Translations under genes and position numbers: made by a program | The notes under the pieces: generated by a model | Database searches by the model: none | The model's input: the letters and a program-made list of their open reading frames with translations, nothing else | What the model was told of the DNA's origin: nothing | Shown: positions 11,391-23,400 of the stretch, one piece after another | How positions within the stretch are numbered: the stretch's first letter is position 1 | How the letters are laid out: each line of letters begins with the position of its first letter | Origin: Ophioderma brevispina | Lineage: Eukaryota > Echinodermata > Ophiuroidea > Amphilepidida > Ophiodermatidae | NCBI GenBank assembly: GCA_023653785.1 | Contig: JAMKCH010012640.1 | Coordinates: 1-64,000 of the forward strand | Reading direction: 5' to 3' | Length of the DNA stretch: 64,000 nt

Positions 11391-13430
11391 CCTATAACAA
11401 AATAATTTGTCGCAATTTAAATTTAACATATTTAAAAACACTTTGTCCTTGTCATCGTCTATTGACGAGCGTTAACCAAACTCCAAATTGGTTGTATTGA
11501 TTGCTCTGGCCATTAACCTTCGAGTAACTAGTGTTAAAGCTAACTTGCTAATGGGTTGATTGATCAGTGCTTTGCTAAATACGAAGCAAATATATGGGGA
11601 GTGTTTTGGTTTATCCTTGGAGTAGGATTTGAATGAAAGAAATCAACCAAGCCTATACAGAATAAAGACTATTAACCCTATTCATCCCTAAACGTGTCTA
11701 TATTTATTATTTCGTGCAGAAATTACATGAAGGAGTTATCAGTGCTTTACGCCCTAGATTTAGTACACGTATTTTAGCCATTTGAGTGCAATTGAATAGG
11801 GTTGAAGATATGAAGAAAACAAATCAACAAATCTTGAACTGATTCCCGTCGGTGTTATAGTATATTTCTAAATTATGTACGTATCTTTATGTGTATTTGG
11901 TGATGTCGACATTTGCGGAAGCAGCATTTGATTTCAAATGGAAATGACGGCGTTGGATGGAGAGCTTCTGCAATATTGATCCCAAAAGGTTAAAAGGTGA
12001 ATTAGGACGGGGGGGGGGGGGGGGTGAGGTACTCTCTATATCACCAGTGTTTGGCCAGATTATCTTAAAATGTTCATGGAGTAGGGTTTTTTTGTAGTTT
12101 GGTTGGTTGCCAAATAAGAAGACAAAAATGAAACAAAGGAGTGCAGTTATGCATACAAATTTTAAAATGAAAACAAATATTCTAATATCACCGCAAATTA
12201 TATATGCTTTGTAAGAATAACATTGGTTTGTGTGGCCTGTCGATTTATGAGAAAATGTTGTATGTAAGGGTAAGTAATCACGTTTTTTTTTTAAGAGTTC
12301 ATTTACAGATAGCATACTTCTATATTTATACATTATACATACGTTGCATAGTTTGAAACCATAGAATTTGTATCTTAAGTTTGCCATCAGTATATACAGA
12401 TCGCGTCGCTGAATGTAATTGTCAGGACATTGTATTTCTAGAACCATTACCGTTACCCTGGTGTTCAGTTGTGACCCTAGACTCCCCAGTCTCTGCTTTG
12501 TCTCTGGGTTTTGGAGTGCACTTGGTTAAAAGATAATGCTAAACTAAAACCCCCTGGACATCCCGGTCCTAATACCGCGCCATATATTATACCAACTTTT
12601 GCCACAGAAACGCGAATTACACAGGGATAGCTAGCAGAGACTGTTAGAAGCTGTAGGGAAACTGTATCAGCAGTTTCGATTAACAAGTAACGTGGCCGCA
12701 TTACCTTGTGCAAATCTCGGTTAAAGGGGCAACGAGAGATAGATTTTGAGCACCCCAAAAATATGGTGTCATAATAGATAATTTCCATATAAATCAGACA
12801 CTTAATAGATTTTCCGTTACTGTATTTGCTACAGAAATTTCTTCAAAGAGAGGAAAAAGGGTGATTTTGATTTATTTGCTTATAGTTCAATATAAACCAT
12901 AGGCTTGAAAGTTGTATTTGCCTCCTATACGAAATTAGAAAATTTCATAATTTTTGTACCAAATAAACACTTCTCAGCTTAATCCTTTCAGATGGGGAAT
13001 TTGTGCTGGAAAGCTTCACATCAGGGGAAAAATCAGTACTGTCGATATTTAGGAGACATTCTGATATGTGAGGAGATCTCTTCGGTGCACCTTTAATTAT
13101 GAATGCGTACTCCGGGGACCAAAGATTACAAAACTCAAAGGTGGTGTCCCATGGCACGCGACATAGGTCTCAGTTATCGATTACGCGGGGACCGCAACTA
13201 ATGGAAATAGCTCTTTTTGGGTTGACCACGGTATGGCAAATGCAGAAATGCATTTAGTACAGTTGCAGTTTGTTTCACTTCGCGCTTTGTGATATCAGAA
13301 TTTGTGTACATATATTGTTTCTATATAGTCATACAGAATGGTGAAAGTATTGTGCAATTTGGGTTTAAAGTACCAAACTTGGAACAGAGGTAGCTAATGG
13401 TATGCTAAACAAATCTGATCTAGAGGCCAG
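11391..13430. other. No recognisable gene
   Basis: The longest open stretch is a 186-codon minus-strand frame at 11887-12447. Its translation is Lys/Tyr/Cys/Phe-rich, runs through a 15-base G-run (read as Pro/Arg) and resembles nothing I know. I regard it as chance. A simple G-run lies at 12010-12024. Confidence 0.5.
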
Positions 13431-14380
13431 TTAATTTCCTTCCAAAATGGCCGCCACACTATAAAAATGCATTTTTAAAACATATATGGTTCCAAATGCT
13501 TTATTCGCGAATAGTGGTTTTTTAACACTGTCGTCTACCTGGAGCCATTTTTTGTAACAAAACTGCCGAAGGGGGGGTGGTTAACAACCCCCCCGTGTGA
13601 TTTTCGTTATGAACACCTGATTCCTGTAAATTTGGTACCAAAGGATAGCTTAGAGTTCTTCTTTCCATTGGTACCAAAATAAGTACTAACATCCCACCAT
13701 TATGGACGTCCCATGACGTCATATGTTGAGGAAAAGTACGAAAATCCTGAATATAGGGTGAAAATGATTATTTCGCATTTTAGCGACTCAAACCCTTATT
13801 ATAGCTATAAAATGCTCTGTCATATATAAAAAATAGTCATGTTCCATCAAGTAGTATAGAGTCAAAAAACCGAATTGGAAAAATCGATTTTCCTAACCTT
13901 TTGGCGAACAAATTGAATAAATCACTGTGTGTGTCTATGGAAAATGGCCAGTTGTTGCTGACATGCGAACTTAATTATGACGTCATTGTAACATAATGCT
14001 AGGCATGTTGGTACTATTTTGGTATAAATGGAAAGAGAGGACCATTAGTATCTATTGCCGTACCACAATCCAAGTGTAGTGTCTGTGAATGTTCAGTGTT
14101 GTGTAGGCAACATGTTGGTACTTTCTTCCGAAGGGGGGGTGGGGGTGGTACCACCCCCCTATCTAATTCCAGCACTTTTGGATCACCCTGTTTATCTTAC
14201 ATATACCCGGTGGATGTTGTTTTTGGATTAAAATGAGCGCAACATGACAATGGACCAATTACACTAAAATAATTTGGCACCAAAAAAGGGTTTTAGTAAG
14301 CGGGGAAAAACCCGAAGGTGGAGGGGTGGTAACCACACCCCCCCACCCACTTGGTAGCCGAGCGTTAATCTTATTATATA
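13431..14380. repeat. Region with recurring G-run/C-run palindromes
   Basis: Three similar palindromes occur: GGGGGGGTGGTTAACAACCC near 13570, a GGGGTGGGGGTGGTACCACC-type one near 14132 and GGGGTGGTAACCACACCCCC near 14322. Each follows a CGAAG or CCGAAG word. A fourth lies at 19858. Words AAAATGGCCGCC and TTGGTACC recur between them. It looks like fragments of one dispersed repeat family. Confidence 0.6.
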
Positions 14381-15720
14381 GGTCCAGATAAGAATTAATT
14401 TTTTAAATCAAATTTCTGTTATTTTCCTCCAAAAAGTAGTTTAATTCAAAATGGCGGTAACACATTGGTAGAGCATAAATTGAAGATTGGTGCCAAGCAC
14501 AGGATGATAAAGCTTATTGGTTAGTTTTAAGAGTGACAAACCTTTGGGTTTTGTTGATTTCGAAAACCGTTGGGCCCTCAACATATCAAAACCTACACTT
14601 TGTTGTTGTAACTGCCAATGTACATGGTATTAAAAATGGCTGCATATTCAAAATGGCTGCCAAATTAAAAAGGGCAAATGGCAGCCCATCTGCTAAATTT
14701 GTATGTTAAAGTAGTATTGATTTTAAGTGTATGGGAACTAAACAATTTAATCAACATTCTAAAACTGGTTGTCTTGGTATGGGTAAACACTTACATATGT
14801 ATACGTGTATACTCCATAAACAAGATGGATGCCACTTAATTTAATAACATGTCTTAAGGTACTGTGAGTTTCTTTTTCAAGTTGTACCTCACAGGTTTAT
14901 GCCATTCTACCAGGAAACGTTTTATGTTGCCTTGTGCTTTCAATGTGTAATTTCTAAGAATGTTTGTGCATATTCAAAACTAGCTGTGATATGCACTTTG
15001 TTTTAATACGGAGTTGTTAATTCATGTTACAAGGACCAAAATATCTGAAAACAGAGATGTGATCATGTATGTCACTACTGTTTAAAAACTACTAAACAGT
15101 ATGTTTTGTTTTTACATGTTTCAGTCATCATTCTCTTCCTTCTTCATTTGTTATTTCTGATAAATTGGATATAGAACCTCTATTCTACATTGCATGCATG
15201 AATGCATCCTTCATATAGTTCTAAGAGTCTCTAGCTAGCAGTGTTATAGGTTCGTGGGTTTGATGGTTGTTTTAATATCAGATACTAATAATCGATACTA
15301 TTAAATCTAACTATGCACATTGCACATGTGCAAAAGCTGATAGCAGGTTCTACTTCATGCAGCCGTTGCTGCTGCTCAAGGATACCAATGGGTCACGCTG
15401 CGTACTGTGGACACAGACCGCGGTTGTGTTTTTTTTCTGTATCTTGTGCACAGTCCATCCTCATTGAACTCTATAGTCTATAGCATTTGGTACTGTAAAG
15501 ATCGCAGATCATACCATGCAGATACTACTATTGCCCAGACCCTAGGACAAGAGAATGAGTTGTATCTGTGATGTTTCACACCTTCACATGTGCACAAAGG
15601 AAAGAAAAACTGAATGGAAGCAAGCAAAACGTTCCCTGATTTGTAAAACTTTTGCAAACCTTTAGAAGAACTCCCCTCGAAAAAAAATTCAGAAAGATTA
15701 CCTATATGAAGAAATAACGA
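14381..15720. other. No recognisable gene
   Basis: There are no coding signals. AAAATGGCTGC-type words occur near 14450, 14633 and 14650, and a GATGGATGCC word near 14824. The rest is ordinary AT-rich sequence. Confidence 0.5.
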
Positions 15721-16020
15721 ATGTCAACAATTGAACGATTGTTATCCTCGTGTAGGACCAGAACAAGCTCTTGTGAGTGTGTTGATGATGCTCGTAGTAG
15801 AGAGTTGTTTTTACTCATAAAAGGGAGATCCATTGAGTTCACTCCACCTAACTCAGATGCACTGTATCAACACTCAAACAGAAGCAGAATACACGGCAGG
15901 ACATTGCTTGGGGCAGGCATTGCTGCGAGCTCCAGAGATACCAGACCCAGCTGACTGGGTTGGAAAATTTTTAGAACCTGTAGGGAAACTTACCAGAGGT
16001 TTAAAAGCATTCAAAAACTG
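15721..16020 (+). pseudogene. C-terminal fragment of a multi-copy, probably mobile gene family (function unknown)
   Basis: The first frame reads TIERLL...SSCECVDDAR, then REL and KGRSIEF-TPP-SDALYQH. At about 15885 the similarity passes to the next frame as AEYTAGHCLGQALLRAPEIP and then a D-A-D-W segment. From memory this matches a large repeated protein family of aquatic animals. Its C-terminus has a 'GRS..-IPPT..AL..H..RA.YQAGHCWGQAL...P.LPSP..WGW' pattern, usually followed by a Cys-rich tail. Here the tail is absent and the N-terminal ~90% is missing. A single indel separates the frames. A minus-strand relic of the same family lies at 20480-24300. Family assignment rests on recalled motifs, and its biochemical role is not known to me. 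Confidence 0.6.
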
Positions 16021-16149
16021 AGAAGCGTGGCGTGTAATTTAAATAGAGGATATCGTGGTGGATTCAAGTGCGTCAAGGTTACCGTATCCAAACACAGTGG
16101 TCCAAATATTGTCCAGCCAAGGGGCGGTATACGATACTGGATGTTCACC

Positions 16150-17060
16150 TTGATATCTGCAAGGTCCTTGTCTGTGGGCATTGGTCTCCAACATTGGGCA
16201 GGACACTGAATCTGCAACCCTTGTATGTGCATTGTTGCGCCTCGAATTAGGCAGACAAATTAGATGTTCCATGTCTGTGGTGCTGTTCTACAATTACAGG
16301 CAGTGTCCTGATCGGCTGTACAGGCAGCCCACTTCTGCCAAGGACCTTGGCGCGCCCGAGCCTGGTTCTCATCGGTTGAGACATCGCCATTCATACCATG
16401 AGGAGTCAGCTCCAGGTTGGGAGATGCTTCATCAGGCTTCAAGACAATAGAGTTCCTTAGTTATTAAGCAAGTCGATCTTTCAACGAGGAGATCTCTAAA
16501 TTCCTTTGAGCTGTGTCAAGGGGGGTTGGACTTTGCTTAAGAAACTCTCTCTGGTTTAGGGCGGTAGCAGAAGGTCTCATGTCCGGAAATAGGGTGCTTT
16601 CACATAAGATATTCGGCCAGCTACGCTCTTGATGCATGCTCGACTACATACGACAGAGTATGATGGGGCAATTCTGCCTAGGAGGTATAAGTTGTTCGTA
16701 TAAGTGGGGCAAGACATCCTGGGATGATAGGCCGGTGAGGAGGGCCATTAGTGTTGGAATTAAGCTTCTTGGCATTGGTTGACCTTTCCCATACAAGGCA
16801 AACATACTCTTGATACATAAGTGCACATGAAAGTGCTGGCGATCTAGCGGAATGTGGGCGAGCAACCACATCTTGTGCCAGTGAGTTTGTTCAAGAGTTA
16901 TTGCGTGAACATACTTTACTCTTCGCCTTCATGATGTGGGTCTTTATAACATACTGCAGTCCAAGGGTAACTCCTAGGTAGGGACAGAATTATCAGGAGT
17001 GCTCCAGGGGTGTTCCAGGACTAGGCCAGGTTACTTTAAGATGACGTTTGGCTTCACGGT
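16150..17060 (-). mobile_element. LINE (non-LTR) reverse-transcriptase C-terminal part, degraded
   Basis: Reading the minus strand from about 17000, the frame gives CPYLGVTLGLQYVIKTHIMK and a K-V-C-S-R-N-N motif. It continues through a Y-V-C-L-V-W-E-R-S-T-N-A-K-K stretch and ends near 16680, with only two stops in about 110 codons. The order (YLGVTLD-like, K.K...RNN, ALC...EYA.PVW.RS.H.KK, I.GCL.PT) is that of the region after the YxDD box in jockey/CR1-type elements. Further on (16430-16250) W-R-C-L-N-R and the C-N-C-R-T-A-P-Q-T segment match the Cys-rich end (CDCG.....QTMEHL). A second fragment of the same family is at 58655-59080. The 5' part with the catalytic motifs is not visible. Confidence 0.75.
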
Positions 17061-17574
17061 TGCGTACGGTAGATGGAAAGCACACACACATGTGTCTTGA
17101 ATGGATTTTGCACGTAGGTGGTTTTCCTCATAATGGGAAGTGAGGTCATCCAAGCTTTGGAGGACTCTTCGACATGATGAGTGATATTGGTCGATAGCGG
17201 TGGTATTTGATGGATCTTCCCCAGGATTTAGAAGTGCATAACATGTGCTTTCCTCCAGATTTGGAAAATATGGGGCTGTGTGGAGGTTTTGTTGGAACTT
17301 CGACTCGGGGAGCCTTCGGATGTTAGACCATGCTTTCTTGCTCGTTACGGGTCATATCGATGCATTCAATTAAGGCGTGCCAGGTTTTTGATCCTTTTCC
17401 CTGACCCTTTCTTACCTTAAGCAGTGTTTTTAGCTGGAGGATAGGATTAGCTAAGTTATACATTAATATGAAAAAAGGTAGTTTCATACGCTAATTGCTA
17501 TACCCCCCCATTTTCAGTGCATTTCAAAATTATTCCAGAGTTATTAAGCGAAAATAGGGCACTATTAGGTGTAG
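17061..17574. other. Flank of the LINE fragment, no clear gene
   Basis: The minus strand may still contain eroded LINE sequence up to about 17330, but I could not match motifs. The rest, to the start of the foldback element, is AT-rich and featureless. Confidence 0.4.
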
Positions 17575-18505
17575 TAGATATAGGCCAGTCAAATAGAATG
17601 AGTACGCCTTAACCCAACACTAATGCAATCAGAATCAATTCCAACAGAATTGTATTGAGAATACCTTTAAAACAACATATCAAAAGTCTAATAAAATCAA
17701 GGAGTGGAACAATATTTTAAGGGGGTGGTTAAGGTTTTATACAGGGGTATAATATGAAAAGTATAAACACGCGTTTCGAAAAGTATGCCAAAGCGTGTTC
17801 GTTACATTTCAAGGATTTAAAAAGGTCTAGTGTGCCAGATCTGCAGGTTGGTAGTTCAATAGTTATGAGTCAAATTAGGTCAAGGTCACAATGGGGGTAA
17901 AATTTTCAGATTATATCCGTTCGTATAAGAATGTGTCAATGTCAAAGAGGGTCAAAGGTTGTGCTCTCTGTTGGTACAGAACCCGAAAAATATACTGGTT
18001 GCACCATCTATAATATTCGTTGCCTAATTGGAACGCAAATGTGATGGGGGCTACAGGGTCTATGGGAGGTCACAAGTATAGCTCTGTAATTCTTATTATA
18101 GAAAGTTCAAACAAAGAATCTATTACATTTACTTATCGATGGGACAAATTTAACAGTTGACAACCAGTCGATCAAAATCGGAACATTCTATGAATTTTAC
18201 CCGGATGACCTTGAACGTTATGAGCCTATTGTAACTAAAACCTACAAACGCGTAGATAGGGCAAACTAAACTTTTTTTAACACCTTAGGAGTAGCCCAAT
18301 ACAAGTGATACATCATTTGAATCAATTCGAACCAATTCTAATTTTTTACCCCCTGACAAACGTGCCCCCTTATTTCTACATTTCAACTAGGATTTTGGTT
18401 TTAGACTTTTAATATATTATTTTCGGGACTATTTCACAGTATATTAACACCAAAATGTTCCTTTCATTTGGGTGGGGGTCAAATATAAACATTATGGACT
18501 AATAC
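17575..18505. mobile_element. Foldback element, family 2, copy 1
   Basis: It is duplicated at about 39325-40220 in the same orientation. Comparing the segment with its own reverse complement aligns the two halves. AAAAGTCTAATAAAATCA near 17690 pairs with the AAAACCAAAATC region near 18385-18410 (inverted). The block with GTCAAATTAGGTCAAGGTCA and GGGGGTAAAATTTTCAGA (17870-17910) pairs with the inverted block CATAGAATTTTACCC-type/GACCTTGAACGTTATGAG at 18190-18225. Both halves are degenerate. No transposase is seen. It is a non-autonomous palindromic element of ~0.93 kb. Confidence 0.7.
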
Positions 18506-19250
18506 GACTTTGTTGCACTCAAATTGAATTTCTGTTGAGTTGCAACAAAGTCGTAAACTGGTAGATACGACTGTGTGCACGAACGGAAACTATATTGTAG
18601 ATACGACATTTTATTTTGGTAGCGATGGTTTTAAAAAGGTGATAATAAGCAACAATCTCACAAAATATTTCGCGAACAAGAAGGCAGCAATTCATTTTTT
18701 TTTAGTCAAATTGATGCTAATTTCGGCCACAAACACCTTAAAAAAACATATCAAAAATGTAGTTACGACCTTTTTGCCATTCAATATTAGGCTCAGCTAC
18801 TTAATTAATTTAAAAAGAAATGAATACGCATAATTAACATATATTTAAGGTAATGAAAGCTCAATGTATTGCATATTAGTTATTGAGTTATTAGTAGGAT
18901 ATTAGGCCTAATAGGTGTAGATCGACCTTTGTTGCACTCAAAAGTGAATTGCCCGGTCGTGCAACAAAGTCGTAAATGGTAGATAGATACGACTTTGTTG
19001 CACCACGACACGGGAATCATGTGTGTAGTTAGCCATTTTAATTAGCCAATTACTTCTTAATTAGTTCGACGTAAGTAGGAAATGACAATATTCATGATAA
19101 TTTACAAAAAAATACACTTTTATCGTGTGTAAGAATTATTGTCATTTGTGAAAAGTCACAAAGGGAATGAAAATGAGGGGGTAACACAAAAAATGCTTCT
19201 CCTGTAAAATCATGAAAAGTAGATACGACTTTGTTGACTCAACCATGACG
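18501..19250. repeat. Recurring TACGACTTTGTTGCA palindromes
   Basis: TACGACTTTGTTGCA at 18501 faces its inverted copy TGCAACAAAGTCGTA at 18541-18555. A second facing pair lies at ~18930/18960, immediately followed by another forward copy near 18985, and a further forward copy (TACGACTTTGTTGACTCA) lies near 19225. Between copies the sequence is AT-rich and non-coding. It could be termini of small elements inserted near each other, or a dispersed stem-loop. Confidence 0.65.
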
Positions 19251-20479
19251 AAATAGGGTTGTTATATTTGAAACGGCATGAGGCCTATTCAAGTAGCACG
19301 GATCGGAGGAATCATACAGGCACGGAAGTGACCATTCGCGGTTTGGCAGCCATCATTAGCCAAAGTATAATGGAAAGAAGCAATTGAAATTAACAACCAT
19401 ACCGTAATTGGTTTCCTCTTAAGTTGATGTTGAAATCTTCCTAGAGGAGTTATATCAGGATCAAGAAAATGTTAATAGCCAGGGGTGGCAAATTTTGAAG
19501 GGGTCTACACAGTGGCCACCAGTTGGTTTAAGACCGGTTCTGGGCCCAATGTTGGTGGTGTATTTCCAAAGATCTGATTGTATCTTTCATAAAATGTTGA
19601 AAAAGGTGCTTTCATTGCTTTAAAGGTGCACTCTTGATTTTGAAAGAATCATATTCGAGTCTCTGCAGTTCAATGTCCAAAAACATCATTAAATATGCGG
19701 CAGTGGCAACTACCCCCTTACCCGTTAACTTTGACGGCATACCCTAACCCTGTTGAAGTGGCACCTTTCATATTTTTTTCCGCTAAAAGGCCACACAAAG
19801 GATGAGAAAATGATTTACGCAAGCTTTTGGCATGTTGCGCACCGGAGCAAAGTTCACTAGGGGGGTGGTAACCCACCCCTCCCCCTTGGTAAGGCGACGG
19901 GGTTCAAGCTTTTCAGCTGGAAAGAATTAAAACAGCATCACTTTATATTGCTTATTACAGTTAGATGTGCTTGAAGTTCAAAATAGGCATTAAAGGGAAA
20001 ACGTTAAACAAATAATTGCATTAGGAATGTTTCCACTACATTCAAACCTTGATTGATATTTTCCTTGTGCAAAAGGAAGGTAATTTTTAAATTAATTGGT
20101 TTTGTAAAGGGGGAAACTAACTAATGGAGTGCAGATATTCCTTCCTTATATCATTACCTTCTCAAAACTGTATTAAACCCAGAAGACATTAATGAGAAAT
20201 CTCTTGATTTGATTATACTTGGACTTCTAGCGTAACTTCAAACCAGATCACAAATTAGGTCACAAAATATGGGAAGTTGAATTCCACAACAGGGATAAAT
20301 GTTAATTCATTATACACAGGTGGTGGTACCTTTTCAGGTTGACTAGATGTAGTAAAGTCAATTATTTGTAACGTCGTTTGGGAACTTCCCTCCACAAGAA
20401 CAAAACAGCGCACATGTGCCATATCTGTTGCAAGGCACATCCTCTGAAACACTTCCCTCCGCCCACGAGCAGTAGGCTA
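19251..20479. other. No recognisable gene; one G-run/C-run palindrome
   Basis: GGGGGGTGGTAACCCACCCC near 19860 is followed by TTGGTAAGGCGACGG and belongs with the palindromes at 13.5-14.4 kb. Nothing else is recognised. The downstream side abuts the C-terminal end of the pseudogene on the minus strand. Confidence 0.45.
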
Positions 20480-23400
20480 ATTATTTTAAGATCCTTGGGT
20501 GCGGAAGGTTATGTCATCAGGATTGGCACAACTACATCATTCTCCTTTCGCAACCAAATGCATAAATGTAGGGCAAAGTGGCGTTGCTGGTTGCTCTAAC
20601 CAATAATGCTGTTTGCAATAATGCTCTTAAGACATGGTGTCTGTTATGAATCATCTGTAGGAGGCAAGCAACGTAGATCTACGGAGCGGCCATAGAGGTT
20701 TGCTCGAAGCTGATTACTGAGCCTAATCCCCTGCACGCTTTCCATACAGTACCAGGATAGGGTCATTTGCAACTTCCCTGCGATCTATTTATGACGTCAT
20801 TTGACAGGTCACATTGAATCATTTCTAGAACAAAACAATGCCTTTCGATATTTTCTGCACTTAGACCAGAACAGTTTTTTCCCCTTTGCTATACAGGAAA
20901 CTTGTAGTGTCACTTCCACTCAGTGCAATGGAAAGGGGAAAGCATTACTATTTCATTCTGTCCAAATACTTTGCACAAGGAATGGATGGAAGATTAATGT
21001 TCGTGCATTTGTATATGAAGCTCCTCTACGCCCAAATTGGGCAAGTTTTCCAAAGAAAAACATGTTAATGACTACAATATCTGTATCGTTAGCTCTGATT
21101 AGAACATGCGTTAGCTCCATTTTTGGGCAGCATACATGGCATTGCCTAGGAAGCACTGTGGTCTCCTTCTTCAAGACTGCTACTCAATTCTGGTATTGCA
21201 ACGACTTCTGTAGTTGTCAAAGCGATGGACTTCAATCTGGCGGAGAAGCCTCAGCAAAACAGGTAATTCAGCCGATATCCAAGAGCCCCCATGCGTTTCC
21301 CAACACTCAAAATTAAAACTTGAGAACTCTTGCCTTGTTTTGTTTGTGTGAGAGAATCCCGTCCAGTCAGGATTGGTAAATTGGGATTTAGACTTAGAAT
21401 GACACAGAATGTTGGTTCGCCTGCTGTGACATCCGCTGGCATTCTTTCAAACTTATACTGTATCGCCTATTTCCATCATATTTCTACTCCGCGGACAATA
21501 TGAACATGATTGACCATCGTTGTGGGCGAGAAAGTGCTATGCGTTTTTTTAGGAACGGCTTTGCGAACCTTCTTGCTGGTCATCAGGTTGATGAGTTGCC
21601 TCTTTTCCTGTGGAGTTTGCATTCGGACCACATTCAAGTGCCATGTCGGTCCAAATACCTGTAAATTGGCCACGATTGTTGATAGTAAAGTTGCCTTCTC
21701 TAAAAGATGCCGGCAGCAATGCGTGGTGGTTAGATGTCGATATCATTCAAGTAGTTCACAACTTGAGGTCAGAATACTTATGGGGACCAGCAAGTGCCAT
21801 TGAATGGGGAGCTCGGGAAGTTGCAGGTAAGGGGTTCATCCTAGTTTCCAGTCTCGTTCCGCGACGAAGAAAGAAAGTGCAAGCTATATCACTAATTCCA
21901 TGAACATCCACCATAATCTGTATTAAGTTGGAATATCTTTCTGGATTCATGAATTTCAAGCATTATGTCTCTAGCTTCACAGAAATGACGTGCCCTTCTC
22001 TAGAGTGGTCTGAGGAGAACAGCGTTTCTGAAACTCTGATCTAAATTGGATGATTAGGGGTGAATCTTTTTCCTCTCTAATACAACCAATCTAAAGCTTC
22101 CCACCAGACTCCAGAAGTCCTTCATATACAGTTGTGTATGCGTTCATCGCCTGATATATTCAGATCCATCCATGACCGGTTTGCAGTACAAGGAGAAGAA
22201 TATGTGATCAACAAAAAAATGTATTTCAAAGCCAGAAGATTCCTTCATAAGACAACCTATGGTGCAAGGGAAAATTATTTCCATGGAAAGCCTCCATGGC
22301 GAAGGATGAGATTTTCATATTCATCAGGATTGCTATAGCGGAGCCCATAACTTATCTCATACACAGCTAAATCTTGAGCTACCTATCGTTGACTCATGGC
22401 CGAGTTAGTTTTTGCTAGTTCGTATTTTAACATATCTGTAGGGTTTCATGCACAACCAGCTTCTGTGTCAGGTGTGGATGAAAATGGCAGAAACGACAAG
22501 ATAACCAACCATTGTGGGTGGAATGAAGCGATTCGATATCCTGGCACAGAAAGCATTGTACCCTGGAATCACTGCTGTGATTTTCGAATCCGTCAATGAG
22601 AGTTTGTTGGGCATATCCTTGCAACATCCAGCACAGATCTAAGTTAGGAATATCACTGGTGACATTCTAACAGTTTTAGGATCCATGAGTTCTGCTTGGG
22701 GTATTAACGTTTCAGAACACTGATTCACAGACTTCAACTTCATGTCGGACCTCATTAGGACTTTCTTCAGGGTCCTTTGTTCTTCCCAAATACTTGTGAA
22801 TAGCTCAAAGTACCCCAGAGGCTGCGTCAGTACCGGATTGGAATGCTGCCATGCTGGTGACATGTAATGATGCCCCACTTGGTGATGTAATCTTTGTGAA
22901 ATAGGTTGTCAATGGCAAACGAATAAGTCAGTCGGTGTTATGTTGTCGGGAATAAAAATTCCATTATTCTCCAAAGCTCCGTGTATTTGAGTAGCAATGT
23001 TGTCAGTATCTTTGCATTACATCGAGCTGCTGCTATTCCCATAAAATCTAGTGAGTATTGTATATAATATCTCTGATGATCTATAGTATGTGATATAAAC
23101 ATTTAGAGAGCATTGCGATAGGTTTGGCATAGGCTTCCCAGTGGCACATGGATAAATATTGTGTAAGAACACGTGTACTTATGAAGACCAATGTCATTTG
23201 TCTCTACCTAACTGTTTAAATCTAGAGATCAGGACCAAGATACATGCTACAATTGTAGAGAGAGTCTGGAATCTGTTGAGTAGCTGATTCAAGGGTTGAA
23301 ATGATGTTGATGACACTCCGGTTTCACTTGGATGGCCTTGCATCAGAATCTTGGGATGGTCTAGAAGTCATAAGGTTTTTAAGGTCATTCCTTATTTGTT

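Noticed and set aside
11887..12447. Longest open frame of the window (186 codons, minus strand)
   Set aside because: The translation has no domain I know, runs through a G homopolymer read as Pro/Arg and has no partner exon or homologous copy in the window. Chance is sufficient in AT-rich eukaryotic DNA.
20801..21316. 171-codon plus-strand frame
   Set aside because: It is antisense to the minus-strand relic that carries RANDTD and IWTD motifs. The plus reading has no recognisable domain.
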